Of a stretch of DNA of 64,000 nt, positions 25,134 through 37,200 are shown piece by piece (the first letter of the stretch is position 1; every line of letters begins with the position of its first letter). The position numbers and the translations under genes were made by a program. The notes under the pieces are model-generated. The model saw nothing but the letters and a program-made list of their open reading frames with translations. It did no database searches and was not told the origin of the DNA. The stretch is taken from positions 2,480,001 through 2,544,000 of the forward strand of contig KE546965.1 in NCBI GenBank assembly GCA_000442125.1, in the 5' to 3' direction. Source of the DNA: Opeltia flavorubescens (lineage: Eukaryota; Ascomycota; Lecanoromycetes; Teloschistales; Teloschistaceae).

Positions 25134-25605
25134 ATGTATTTCTCAGCAATCACTTCTCTCATCCTTTCCCTGTCCCTCATCTCCGGGGCCGTTGCAGAGC
25201 CGATTCCCAACACAGACTTTCTGATCAAGACGGACCTCGCTGATACCCATACTCCTATACATGGCGCTAGGGCGAAGAAGCCCGGGCACTTTCTGACCCA
25301 ATCCGCCAACGAAGAAGAAAATCCCTTCCATCGTTATTACAAGAGTCAGCATGGTAAACCCCACCCCCATCCCCTAACCAAAAGGAGTGAATGATACCAA
25401 TGATGATTCGTTACCCTATCACCAGTCACCACCACCGCAAAATGCACCCCCCTAGGTAAACTCTGCTACACCGACTCCAGCAATCCTAATTTTCTACCCT
25501 GTTGTACATAACCCATGCGGGCAGCTTGCTTATCCGCTTTGCCGTGTAAAGGACGATGATGAGAATTCTTATACTGGGAAGTGTGATTGCGAGGGTTTTC
25601 ATTAG
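25134..25605 (+). pseudogene. small secreted cysteine-rich protein (copy 2), probably broken
   Basis: The first exon (25134-25353) matches copy 1 closely: signal peptide ITSLILSLSLISGAVA, then EPIPN, a Leu-Ile-Lys segment, DTHTPIHGARAK and a propeptide. The intron 25354-25425 lies at the same place and phase. The second part holds the same cysteine type but appears broken about once, so it is probably a decayed tandem duplicate; a sequencing error cannot be excluded in this draft assembly. It looks moderately young because the signal and propeptide are still well preserved. Confidence 0.6.
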
Positions 25606-26280
25606 GGGGTGTGTTTCGGGGAAGATGGTGGTGGTGGTGGTGATAAGGGGCTAGTGAGGTTTGTTTGGAGTTGGGAGATTTGGGTTGCGATGGGATTGAG
25701 GGGAGGCGGGCATTCAACCTGTCTGCTTTGATGGGGACAGAGTCATTGGTCTGGAGATGTGTGTGTGTAACTGCTAGGGCCTTCGCTTGATATATTATAA
25801 GTTTCAATACTCGGATATAATGATTTGTGGATTTATACCCGAAGCTGTAATTGAACATGTCTTTGATATCATTGTGCAGCCATGGATCTAGCTTGACTAG
25901 TTAGAAGATAATTAATATTTTTCGTCGAATAGAGGGTTGGGTGGGTAGGCGAAATAGAATCTTATTATCCGAAGTGCTAGCAGCTTCCTCGTATAAATTT
26001 CTTCTTCTCTGGTGTCTCCTTGACCTTCCAGCTCATGAGGATCAGATGCCAATGATCTTATCTGATGATTGAACACACTTCTGCCTTCTCGTTCTTGGGC
26101 AGTCTCCCATTTTCTCGCGGATAAGTTCCTACTGGCTCAGTAGCACTCCAGTTCAAGTACGTGGGGACTTTTAAAAACTTTGTCTCGGTTCATTTGGGGT
26201 ATCTTCTCAAATATATATATCATCAGAGCTACATGTAACAATTGACCGAGCTTTAGCCAATGGTTATAAGCCAGCTATCA
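25606..26280. other. intergenic region
   Basis: AT-richer spacer before the 3' end of the RFC gene; TA-repeat near 26208-26220. No gene or RNA recognised. Confidence 0.4.
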
Positions 26281-27681
26281 TTACGTCCCACCGTGCTCCA
26301 TCAAATCAACCCCATTACGGACTACGCCCACGAGACCACCCGTCTGTACCGTCTCTCCCGCACCCCCGCTCAATCGATATTCGACCTCCGCTAGTCCTTC
26401 AAGCCATGCTACCCGCGTTTGCGGGGGCACTTCAAGTTGGGCGAGACCTTCGCTCACGGCGGTCACGATGTCCGCTAATGCTAGGCCTTTATTTGCTTTT
26501 AGAGAATTGACGACGTTTAGGCAGGACGTGACATCGGGATTTCTGAGAAGCGTATCTTGGATCAGAGCGATGTCGTCGGGGTGGGGAGCTGCAATACAAT
26601 CGTAGATGGTAGTGTTTGTGATCATTTCTCGCTTAATCTTGGAGGGATCGGGCGGTGGTTGCCCTTTGATGTGTAGTGGTGTGCCTAGAGGAAAGGGAGA
26701 TCAGTATTATAAGAGTCTTGGGGAAATGATGCATGGAGTCTTACTGCTGGCATGACAAGCCTGTAGTACATTCAGAGCTCTCCTCATGTCGCCTTTGCTC
26801 AACCGGACCAAGCTTGCTGTGGCATCTTCTTGGATTTGGACATGCTCGTTTTCTATGACGTGGTCTACCAATGATCTGATATCCGCCTCTTTTAGCGGGC
26901 TGAATCGAAATCTTGTACATCTGGATAGGAGGGCTGGAGAGAGTTTGTGGGTATAGTTCGCTATGACGCAGAACCGAGTGTTGGCGGTATATTTTTCCAT
27001 TATGCGCCTCAATGCCATTTGCGCTGTTGAGGTCATGGCGTCTGCTTCGTCGAGGATGATGAGCTTGAATGAATTGAGGGAAGTACCATTGGCGGGAGGA
27101 GCGGCGGTGAAGATCTGCTTGGTACCTGGAAGTACTGATCAGCTTGGAGGTTCTTGGGCAAGAATCGAAAACCCATACTGGCAAATGTCTTTATCTGCTC
27201 CCGTACTACATCAATCCCTCGATCGTCACTAGCATTGAGTTCCAGCACCATCTGCCGCATGTTCTTTGGTCCATAGATCCTTCTTGCCAAAGCCAAAATT
27301 ATCGATGTTTTACCGGTACCTGGAGGACCGTATAGGAGCAGGTGAGGTAATCGCTATTACCACGTTAGCCCGATAGCCCATACTGCTGAGGCAGTCGACG
27401 GACATTCGAATCGACGAACTTGTTGATGGTGGCCAGAATATCTTGGTGGCCGGAAACATCATCGAGTGTATTGGGTCTGTACTTCTCTACCCTAGAGCAA
27501 TCAGACTGTGTATAACTACGTAGAAAGGAAATGTCGGGTACCATGGCAAGCTATCTTCAGCTTCAATGGGCAGATTGGCAGCGGATCGTTTGCCTTTCGC
27601 ACTCGTGTTGTCCGAGCTAAAGGTGATGGACGATTTCGCTGGTGGAGCATCAAGCTCCATCTCATCCTCGTAGTCAGACAT
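26281..27681 (-). CDS. rfc3: replication factor C subunit 3 (human RFC5 orthologue)
   Basis: Complement of exons 26281-26684, 26745-27125, 27179-27353, 27404-27491 and 27542-27681, exactly in frame, 395 aa. A subunit of the clamp loader that opens PCNA and loads it on primer ends in the nucleus. AAA+ signatures are all present: [20 protein letters not shown], Walker [29 protein letters not shown], Walker B LIILDEAD, the SRC sensor motif ([10 protein letters not shown]) and sensor 2 [11 protein letters not shown], then the RFC C-terminal helical collar. The Met at 27681 is chosen because it starts the conserved [11 protein letters not shown]-terminus. An MluI cell-cycle box lies upstream. Confidence 0.95.
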
Positions 27682-27764
27682 GTCGTAAGGTTTGGCTGGA
27701 TCAGTATCTAGCACAAGTGTTAGACTGTAGTCGTGGACATGATAGACAGATTTTGGAAGTGCAA

Positions 27765-27770
27765 ACGCGT
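27765..27770. promoter_or_regulatory. MluI cell-cycle box (ACGCGT) upstream of rfc3
   Basis: ACGCGT lies 84 bp upstream of the rfc3 start codon, with a second partial copy (ACGCGA) at 27784-27789. In yeasts this MCB motif is bound by the MBF factor (Mbp1/Swi6, or Res/Cdc10) and drives G1/S expression of replication genes. Position and the nature of the gene support it; binding here is inferred. Confidence 0.5.
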
Positions 27771-27916
27771 CTGTAAAGATATGACGCGATTTCCTTTTGA
27801 GAGCGGCCTAGCTATATTGAGCCTAGGGCAATCGAGCACTACCCTTCAATGGTCCCTTCCTACCTTAGCGGAAGGCTATGGTTTGAGATTTCCGTTATAG
27901 GACAGTTCCTCTTCAT

Positions 27917-28545
27917 AAAACTGCCTTTAGGCAGTATTTATAATAAGCTAGTAGTAGAACGGCTGAGCAGTTGCCTTAGTAGTACGTATTATATCTAACT
28001 CAGCTTTTCTAGAATAACCGTACTAGTTCAGTTTCTATAGGGTTTCGTATCTAGAAGAGGAACCGCCTATTTCTAAGGTCTATTTACTATATAAAACTGC
28101 CAAGACTGCTAAGCTTCGAAGCTCGGAATACGCCTAGTAGTAATATCGTCAACGCTGTTAAAAATCTAATATTAAATTCGAGCGATTCACGCGATTTTCT
28201 CCCGTGGGAACTGGTCGGGCTCCTTAAGGGCGGTGGATGGTGGGTGGTAGGGGTAGTATAGTGGCTGACTGCATGCGACCGGTAGATTAAGTGGTAATTT
28301 TAGGTATAGAAAACTTCTCAAAATTTCGAGTAGATTTCACTAGGAAGTTGTATGAGAAAGACGGATTTTTTAAGGAAAACGGTTTCTAAAAGGGGACGTA
28401 CGCAAACTGGCACTGCCTAAAGGCGGCCTGAGCGTAAAAAACGACTCCCATAAAAAACCGTCTAGAAACCGTTCTGCTACCAAATTCTGAACCTCCTATG
28501 GGTCGCTAAGGTACCAATGTCCGGTGTCAATACACCACTATACTA
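27917..28545. repeat. nested inverted-repeat element, possible non-autonomous DNA transposon relic
   Basis: Several inverted repeat pairs lie within 630 bp. GCCTTTAGGCAGT at 27923-27935 recurs inverted at 28412-28424. TAGTATAGTGG at 28254-28264 recurs inverted at 28535-28545. AACGGTTTCTA at 28378-28388 recurs inverted at 28463-28473. The left motif is itself a 7-bp-arm hairpin (27920-27935). No coding capacity. The composition (TAG/CTA-rich, few codons) is unlike the neighbours. A MITE-like relic or two nested ones fits best; target-site duplications were not established. Confidence 0.45.
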
Positions 28546-29025
28546 TTGTTTTTTCTCGGTGATTCTATGATCTATAGATTGCGCAGTGAAGCCCAACCTC
28601 AACAGGCGAGTAACAATCATGAACGCTGACTTTTCCTGATTTCTCGGCCCTTCTCGGATTCCCCATGTGGCGTCTGCAGGAGCTCGTCCTTATGTATTCA
28701 ACTACTGCCTGTCGTTGCTGTATGACGGGCCGGATCCGCACCGATTTGATCGGATGCAGAAATTGGCCGCCAAGATGCGGAGAGGATCTGTATCCTCGTT
28801 TAATCTGAGATCAGAATCTGATGGCGAACCAATCCTGACCTCATCTGCCAGGGTGGCCTAAGCGTTACGATGCCTGACAATCACCCAGGCGGATTTTCTT
28901 CCTCTCTTTCTCCATCCTCCCTACCACCAGCATCTCTTATTTTCCATCCCTCTCATCTTTGATTTCTTGTTTTTTGAAATTGCTTTTTGCTCCTCTTATT
29001 TCCTTGCTATCACCCTTCCTCGGTA

Positions 29026-30867
29026 ATGGGTAAGTCTTGGACGTCATCCGTGCAGGATTGGTGGCATTCTCCACCAGCATACCTTAGAATCAGATCTTCA
29101 AAATGGACCATTGGAATCACAGCGTTCGGAGCTTGCTTCACAGTATGCCCCAATGCAATTGATCAAATCTTCTTACAGCTGACATATTGCTAGGATGGCT
29201 TTCTCTACGGTTCTGTCAGTTGCATCGATCTGATCCTCCCATCCAGATGACTAATTTCACAGATTGTTCCGGTCCTTCCGTTCTCACTCGTTGAACGTTC
29301 TGGCGTCTCTGAGGATGACGGTGAATCTATACCCTCACTCGGCCGCCATTGCCCAAGTACTGACTCGGCAAAACAGTACAATTCTGGTTGTCATTGCTTT
29401 TGATGGTTTTCGGTCTCTTCCTCGGTGGTGGGGCTCGTAAGTAACTCGGGTTGTCTGCTGGTTCCTACATACTCATCCCATCGTAGCGATTGCCGGATGG
29501 GCTGCTGACCGCGGTTCTCGATCAACGCCCTTTCTCTTTGGTCTAGTCTTGGCCTTCGCCGCAACCATGCTATTCTGCTTCGGCCGCCATCCCTGGGTCT
29601 TGGTAGTGGGACGAATCTTTCAAGGTCTTTCAGCCAGTGTGATATACACCGCGGGGCTGGCCCTCGTCGCGGATGCCGTCGGTGCAGATGAAATTGGCGC
29701 TTGGTATGGTTCTCTTTTCGGACATACTACGATCTGCCACTAATATGCTGAAGGATGGGCTTTGTGTTCAGTGGCAACACACTTGGCCTTCTCTTCTCAC
29801 CATTCCTCGCCGGCATCATCTACGACTACCTCGGTTATTACGCGGTCTTCATAGTTCTCTTTGGGGTTATTGCCTTCGATATTGTTATTCGTGGCTTTAT
29901 GATTGAAAAGAGAACAGCTGATAAATGGCACGAGAAGGAGGCTCATGCCAACGGTAATTCAGCTGATGGAGGTATCCAACAGACTGAAGACGCGCGCAGT
30001 GATCATGAATCGACGGTACCAGAGATCGAAGATACAACGCAACGTTCAGCCCCACCGGATGAGACTTCATCTCTGCTACATTCGGGATCGAAACGCTCCA
30101 ATAATTGGATATCTCGGACATTTCCCACCACGGCTGTGCTTGTGAAATCTCCAAGATTACTTGTAGCCATCTATGGGTGTTTTACGCACACGATGCTCTT
30201 AGCTTGCATTGATTCCGTCCTCCCGCTCTTCGTGAAGCGAACTTTTGATTGGACTTCTACGGGGGCAGGAGTCATATTTTTGACAATCACATCTCCGAGT
30301 CTCTTCGGCACCTTTTTTGGCGCTCTGTCTGACCGTTACGGTTCAAAGATCGTATGTCTGACAGGGTTAGGATGCACCGCGTTGAACTTGGCATTGATGG
30401 CTATTGTGGCACATAATGCTCTACTGGATAAAGTTCTTCTTTGCATATTCCTGGTCTTCGTTGGCAAGTGAACCTCCTGTTTTCAACAATCTGACTAGGC
30501 CTAATGCTTTGCTGGAGTTCTGCTAACTCTGGAGTAAATAGGCATCGGATTGAACCTCATTCTACCCCCTCTACTTGCAGACTTATTCTACGAGGTCGAC
30601 ATACTTAGCGAGACTCACTCTGATACTTTCGGAAAGGGCGGCGCTTACGCCCAAGCATACTCTCTGATGTGCGCTGCTCTTGGTGCTGGGACAGCTTTTG
30701 GCCCTATCTGGGCCGGTGTCTTCTATCAAGAAACGAATTGGCCTATCACGATGGCCACGATGGCTGTCCTGACTTCTCTTCCTGCCGTGGGCGTCTATCG
30801 TTATACCGGAGGCTCTGTCAAAATGGAAAAACAAAGTCGACTGGGCGAGCCTGACGCAAGGGCCTGA
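29026..30867 (+). CDS. MFS transporter, DHA1/VMAT-like
   Basis: Seven exons: 29026-29142, 29194-29214, 29263-29320, 29377-29436, 29487-29703, 29754-30463 and 30542-30867, in frame, 502 aa. A proton-driven exporter of the major facilitator superfamily in a cell membrane. Twelve hydrophobic segments are visible; the loop 2-3 signature GWAADRGSRSTPF and the motif C-like GNTLGLLFSPFLAG in TM5 point to the drug:H+ antiporter type. The central loop (~residues 195-265) is hydrophilic. The last intron (30464-30541) uses a GC donor (GCAAGT); only this choice joins TM segments in frame. It sits beside the transaldolase and NRPS-like genes, so it may export their product. Confidence 0.9.
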
Positions 30868-31492
30868 TGCCACGGTGGTAGTCGAGATTGGCATGGCTCT
30901 GCCCATCAAGATACAAAGTTCACTAACATGGTGGTGTTTGTAGCATTGATCACAATTTACCTGAATTTCGATTTCCGGAATCACGCAATCAGCCCCTCCT
31001 TACCTGTTCCTCACACCTCCAGCATGAAGGTCGAGATGGAGAGAGGCTAGTAACACTTAATGGTATATATCACCGCTCAAAAAAGTGGACTCTTGTCTAC
31101 CACAATGCACCGAGCGAAGATTTTGACCATCAATTCTCGACCTAGCGAGATGCGCGGTCTGTTGTGGGCATGCCACTCGCCCTACCAGCCTTAAAAATTT
31201 CTCAACGCAGCTCGCTGGGTTGTGATTCAGGAGAGTCCGAGTGAGGTCAAGGTTTCACTGTTCCATCACTAGTTTTCTTTTTATTCGATCAATTATGCGC
31301 TAAGGCTGTCAGTCCCACTACACTAAAGAATGACTTCTGCTTCCAAATCCCTTTCCTAAGCTGTCTTTTGATTCTTACGTTCTTCGGCCAGATGTCATTT
31401 ATAGAAGGCACGACTACCATCAGCTTTTGTCGCCTCCTTCAATGCTGGCATTTGGCCAAAGAGTGATAGAAGTGGCGGTGAACCTGTGTCTT
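30868..31492. other. convergent spacer
   Basis: 3' flanks of the MFS and transaldolase genes; nothing else seen. Confidence 0.4.
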
Positions 31493-33030
31493 CTATCCAA
31501 TCTTTGTCATGTCGTTGTCTCTCATCAATGCTTCAGCCTTAATTTGGTACTCGCAGAAGAGGTTGAGCGCCTGACGAGATTTTCAGTCAGCTGGTTGTCG
31601 AAATTGTAGCAACAAGTGTAAGGAGAGATTCAGAAATGGGTGATCGTACCTGTGCCGTCTTCAACTGGGCTCTTCCTTCATCGGCCTGGCTGAAGGCGAG
31701 GCGGAATTTCGACTCATCATCGATGAAACTAAGCTTCTCCATTTTTTCCTCACTGTTTTTGTTGGTGTCTCCGTTAGTATTTCCATTTGTCATTCCATTT
31801 GTTTCACCGTTGACATTTCCATTGACTGTCCCGTTGGTGGTCCCATTGGCGATTTCCTTTGCATACCCACTACTGTGAACAGTGGCTACCTCATCTTTGA
31901 ATCGGGAACGCTGGGCAACCTTAACAATAGGTTCCTCCATGGTTGCTAGTTCCCTCAGATGTTCCGCAGAGGCGGTGAACGCATGGACACCCGCAAGCTG
32001 CAAGATCTGCTCCACGTTGACTGTGCAACAAGCTTTGACTCTAGTTGAGATGGAATGTTGCTCATAGTACCGTTGACAGTTGACGATTATATCGAAGATG
32101 GGGGCGGGGTCGTGGTAGCTAATGGTCGTCCGATAGTGCATTAGCGTCAGGCATTTTCAACTGCGTTGAATCAGAGGCTAACATACTCGGAAAATGTGGC
32201 TTTCAGTTCGTTCAAGAACGGCGAGATATAAACACATCCAGCCTCAGCGGCAAGGATAGCCTGCTCCAGGCTGTAGAGAGTCGTTGCAAGTGTCTTGATA
32301 TTCAAGCTTTTCAGCTTACGACAGGCTTGTAGACCTTCCCAAGTACTAGGAACTTTGACGATAAGTCGAGATAGGTCGAAGTCAGGCTGCAAGAATTTGC
32401 AGAGACGATGAAAGCCTGTCGATGTGTGATCGGTTCAGCAGGTAACTTTTCAATTGACATGAAAAGAGAACTCACGTTGAGCATTATCGACGATTTTCGG
32501 CGTTGAATAGCAATAAAGGGGGTTAACCATTACCAGAATAGCGCCGGTTATTTTAGGAGCGATTGACTGAGCCAAGGTGAGCATCTGCCTCAAGCATTAG
32601 CAAAATTTTCCATCTTTGTTGTTTGTCCGTCAACGGCTGAGTCAAGGTAGGTTCACTCACGCTGAGCTCCATGGCAAGCTCTTCAAAGTTGACGGAATGA
32701 TAGTGTCCTTTGATCTCATTTGCGAGGGCCGCTGTTTTCTTGAGTAGGTCCGCGTGCTGCGGCTTGATGAGCTCGCCATAGGCATCGGCCTTGAAGAGCG
32801 TCAATTCCATCAATCGCAGTGTCTGATCTGATTGTTGAGTCTGTCCTACCTGATTCGAAGTACAGTCGACGAAGGGCCCGAGCTCATTCGAGACTGCAGG
32901 ATTGAGAAAGGTCAGCTTTAGTTACCGAGTGGCTGTATAAGACCACGGGTTCACCAGCAATGTCCAAACTGTCGACATCGACCTGAGTCTTGGATTTAAG
33001 ATAATCGAGAAGATTGCTCGGATTGTCCAT
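31493..33030 (-). CDS. transaldolase with Asn-Gly repeat insert
   Basis: Complement of exons 31493-31570, 31650-32118, 32187-32415, 32476-32584, 32661-32789, 32850-32893 and 32955-33030; 377 aa. Transaldolase moves a dihydroxyacetone unit between sedoheptulose-7-phosphate and glyceraldehyde-3-phosphate via a Schiff-base lysine. Family motifs: LGPFVDCTSNQ, LVMVNPLYCYST, the active-site region IVKVPSTWEGLQACR (Lys present), LATTLYSLEQAILAAEAGC, SPFL and TRVKACCTVNVEQILQLAGV. It is longer than the ~325-aa housekeeping enzymes, partly because residues ~286-316 are an NGTTNGTVNG-type repeat before the last helices. It is divergent from the NRPS-like gene with a shared ~1.2 kb promoter, so a cluster-specific role is possible. 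The repeat is probably a surface loop. Confidence 0.93.
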
Positions 33031-34215
33031 AGTAAAGTATTCAACTTGCGAATTTTTCTATTTGATGTTTGCTGATGAAGAGCAGAGCTTGCTAATAGAA
33101 TGGTGTTCCAGCATCCAGCAGTGGACCATTGAGGGCAATATGTACGAGCGATCAGAACCAACGTCACCTTTCGGAAGTTCACCAAACTCGTAGCTGCATT
33201 TTTCGCCTAGCTACAGCCGAAAGGGGATGTAGAATCCCCGAATCGATTTCGTAAAGCAGCCACAAAATGTGTGGGGTAGATGCAGATCGATAGGCGAGAG
33301 ATGGTGTGAAGAAATCGAGAGAAAAGGTCAGCTCTCGACGTCAAAGTCGTTACCCTTTTCATCCATGTACCTTTGATTGAAGTATACTGCAGAAGATCGC
33401 TGCAGGACCTTGCTCGTGCATTATTGTTGACCGGGTGGGTGTAGGACTTGCATGAATGGCGCGCTTGGTCAAGTACGGGGGAAATGCGGAGATGGCACCG
33501 CTATATGCTGCGTATCCAGTATAACACTTTCAGTTCGATGGATCCCAAATCGACCTCAATAGGGNGGGATCATCAAACGAGGATCTCCGCGCCCTTTCTG
33601 CTCAATGGCATCGACAATGGATACTCGGCTGTGGATTGGGTTTGCCAGAGTTGAACCTTAGGCAAAGTCTGGCTAACCCCTTTCATGACGGGCATCGAAC
33701 GAATGACTCCTGGCGCCCGATCTGCAGTCTCGGATGTATCAATACGTGTCAACCAGGTATCTTTCTATCTGCAAGCGAGTATACGTTCATGCGTTTACTT
33801 CTTCTAGGGCCGAGCCGGTACGAAATGCATCACGACCTCGCTTGGTATACCATCAGAAGCGAGCTGGTGATAGATGGTTACAAAGTACATGCTTCAGCAC
33901 TAGCACAGATCAGTGCATTGGAACAATATTCGCGATTCGAGACCCGAGTCTTGGTGTCTATTCGGATATGCTCGTCTCCACCTCAAAGTCCAGAGGATGC
34001 TGTTCAGGAGTTTACTTTGCATCTCTCCTACCGAATTCCGCGTGAACATCTCGATTGCATCAGGCGACACCCTTCAATTGACTTTGGCCATGACGGCAGT
34101 CTTGCTGCCAATGGCGACATTCACTACTTCATGATCCGGTCTCGGAGACCAGTTGGCAGTATCTCGCCTTGTCTCTCATTTCCCATTGTCCCTATCCCAT
34201 CTTCTGATAGTCGGT
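33031..34215. other. divergent promoter or missing 5' part of the NRPS-like gene
   Basis: About 1.2 kb between the transaldolase and the first supported NRPS exon. Open frames in three phases run from 33636 to 34256, but none shows an N-terminal condensation-domain motif such as HHxxxDG. One ambiguous base lies at 33565. It may contain unrecognised 5' exons or decayed sequence. Confidence 0.4.
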
Positions 34216-37200
34216 ATGACAGAAATGGCAGACACAAGTCCAGCTTTCTCCTCTGAAGCTTGCCGTCTTGAAACATCGGCAAGAGCAAAGATCCAGACGG
34301 ACAGGATCGGAAATATCCATATCTTGAAGAATGACCAGATTCCGGCTGATCGGGGGAAATTTTCCGGGGTGTCAGTCGATGTTGTCTACGGAGCGTGGGC
34401 AAAACTTTTACGGAGCTATGTCTACAGCGACACGATTTCCTTTGCTACGCTGTTAAGTTTTGACGATGACAACGCAAAGGGGGTCTGTGATAAGGGCAAC
34501 AGCTTCTCGATCAAAGTCGACGACGCACGAATATTTCAATATCATAATACTTTGGAGCGCGCATGGGGCGAGTGGTTACCTGACTTGTATCAGGACATCT
34601 CCAGCCATGGATTTCAAGAAACACAGATCAACACGGCGGTACATTTGTGGGCGGCACCTCAAGACTTAGGAGCTCAAGGACGAAAGAAATACACTGGAGA
34701 TGCTTTGGCCCAATGTGTAAGCTGCCATTCGTTATCATAAAACTTTGTGATCTTACATGGATTCTCCAATATCATACAAAAGATTTCTATGCTGTTATTG
34801 ATCGTATGTGTCGATTTTCACTTCTTGTCTTTATGGGGGTTCACGTCTGAGTCTAAAAGTTGTAATGGCATTCTTTCTCGCCGAATTCCTTCCAAAACAC
34901 TGGTATCAAACAAACAAGGCCTGGCGGTGCTTTTTCATCGACATTGAGACAGTCTCCTTCGTTTCCGTACTTATTGCACCACCGACTGTCATTTCGTGTC
35001 CTCTTCGCCTCATGTCACTGACCTCGACTAGTTTGACGTAATTCTCAGTGTAGGGTCGATTGACTGGGCGAGCAACATGGCGCTTCAGTATCGGTCATCC
35101 AAGATCTGTGACTCGTATGCGAAAAGCATCGCCCGTACTTTTGAGACGATCCTAGTCGAACTTGCTCTCAAAGATGGCGGCAATTTTGGCCAGATAGATT
35201 CAGTCAGTAAAGAGGACAAGGAGTTGATACGATCTTGGAATACAAGGGATCTGTACGCTAGCCCAAGCGCTCTGCATGATCTAATTCGAGCTACTGCACT
35301 GTTAAAGCCAGGTTCCGAGGCAATCTGTGCATGGGACGGATCAATGACTTATGCAGANCTTGAAGCAACTTCCTCCACTGTTGCTCATGAACTCATACGG
35401 GAAGGGCTATGTTTGGGAGATATGATCCCTTTTGCCTTTGAGAAAAGCCGGTGGACAGTAGTAGCGATCTTGGCAATCATGAAAGCGGGCGGTGCTTTCG
35501 TTCCACTCCTTCCTACCTTCCCAAGATCACGAATAGAGGACATCATGACATCTGTGGGAGCAAAGATGGTCGTCACTTCCCGGCAGTATCGGAGCTTGTT
35601 CGCCGAGATGGGGACCAAGGTTGTTGAGGTGTCGGCACAGACTGCTTACACACAATTGGAAGATAGGGCTGATGATATTCGCCTTCCAACTGTCGGACCT
35701 CGGAACACAGTATTTGTCTTATTTACATCTGGTTCGACGGGGAAACCGAAAGGGGTGGTCCATGAACACGGACCTATCGGGACCCACGCCATATGTGCTG
35801 GCGAAGCAATGGGCTATCATAATGCTCGTGTATTCGCATTTGCTTCCCACATCTTTGACATTTCCATCCTCGACATGACGACCACTCTTGTGTTTGGGGG
35901 CTGTGTCTGCATCCCATCGGAAGAAGACCGTGTTAATAATATTTCCGAAGTCATGAACCGCATGAAGGTGGATCTCGCCCTATTAACGCCATCGGTCGCC
36001 AACCTATTGCGACCAGATGATGTCACTACGCTGAAGACCCTGATATGCGCTGGCGAATGCTACAAAGAGGAGATCATTCGGCGTCTGAAAGGCAAGGTTC
36101 GACTTTTGAACTCTTATGGCCCGGCCGAAACTCAATTCACTCATTTGAGATATGTCGACAATGATGATGAAACGAGCCGCACCTTGACGATTGGGCCTCT
36201 TCTGGACACGGCTATCTGTGTCCTCGTCGATCCCAGCAACCACGACCACCTTGTTCCCATAGGCGGCGTCGGTGAAGTCCTTGTTGCTTCAACGACCCTG
36301 GCACGAGGATACCTTAATGACGAAGAAAAGACTCGATCTGCCTTTATCACGAATCCCGCTTGGGCAGCAAAGCTGGGTTTCCAGGACCGAATCTTCTACA
36401 AGACTGGAGATCTTCTGCGATACAACGTCGGCTCTTTCGATGGCCAATCCGACTTCGTAGGGCGAAAAGACACCCAGATCAAAATACGCGGTCAGCGAGT
36501 TGAAGTTGGGGAGGTTGAGCATCACCTGGCTCGTATTCCTGGCTTGGCTCTTTCAATAGTGGTATTCCCTAATCAAGGATGTTTCTCCGGCCAGCTTGTT
36601 GCCGTAGTACAGCTCGGAAAATCGAACTCACCACGAGTGAGTGCCGAGTCTATTACCATCGATACCGATCAACCTTTGTCAATCGATACTCTTCGGAAAC
36701 ACCTCTCAAAGACCTTACCTGACTACACTCTCCCCTCAGAGTGCCTTACAATTACGAAGATGCCCTTGACCACCTCGTGCAAGGTAGACCGGAGAGCGGT
36801 GGAAGCCTGGATCGGAAGTCTTGACTCTACCCCACTTGGGATTGGGCAGGGTCATAAGGAAGTGAAGTTCGATACCTCGCCTCTCAATACTGCTGAGACA
36901 ACGGCGCAGGCGATCAGTGCCGCTGTTGCGGAGATGGTGGCCTCGCGAGATCCCCAGGGCTATCAGCTCCAGGGTCAAGATTTTGTTCTTCAGAATTCTG
37001 GGATTAACTCCATTCAGATCATGTCGCTGTCGATGTTTGTACGAAAGTCCTACGGCGTGAAAATCCCGATGGAACACTTCTACAGCTCCTCAAGCACTGT
37101 CCGGACTCTGGCCAACTTGATTGATGGTCAAGATGGGTCCGAGAATGGCGTCAGTGACCTCAATCTCTCGAAAGAGATTGAGCTCCATACCGCGGATTTG

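Larger units (their letters stand above)
27682..29025. other. intergenic region between rfc3 and the MFS gene
   Basis: Divergent spacer of 1.3 kb. Its middle holds a nested inverted-repeat element (27917-28545, listed separately). The last 150 bp before the MFS start are CT-rich leader. The short open frame at 28667-28861 has no support. Confidence 0.5.

Noticed and set aside
28254-28264. tRNA A-box-like TAGTATAGTGG
   Set aside because: No B-box or cloverleaf follows within the expected distance; better explained as one arm of an inverted repeat.
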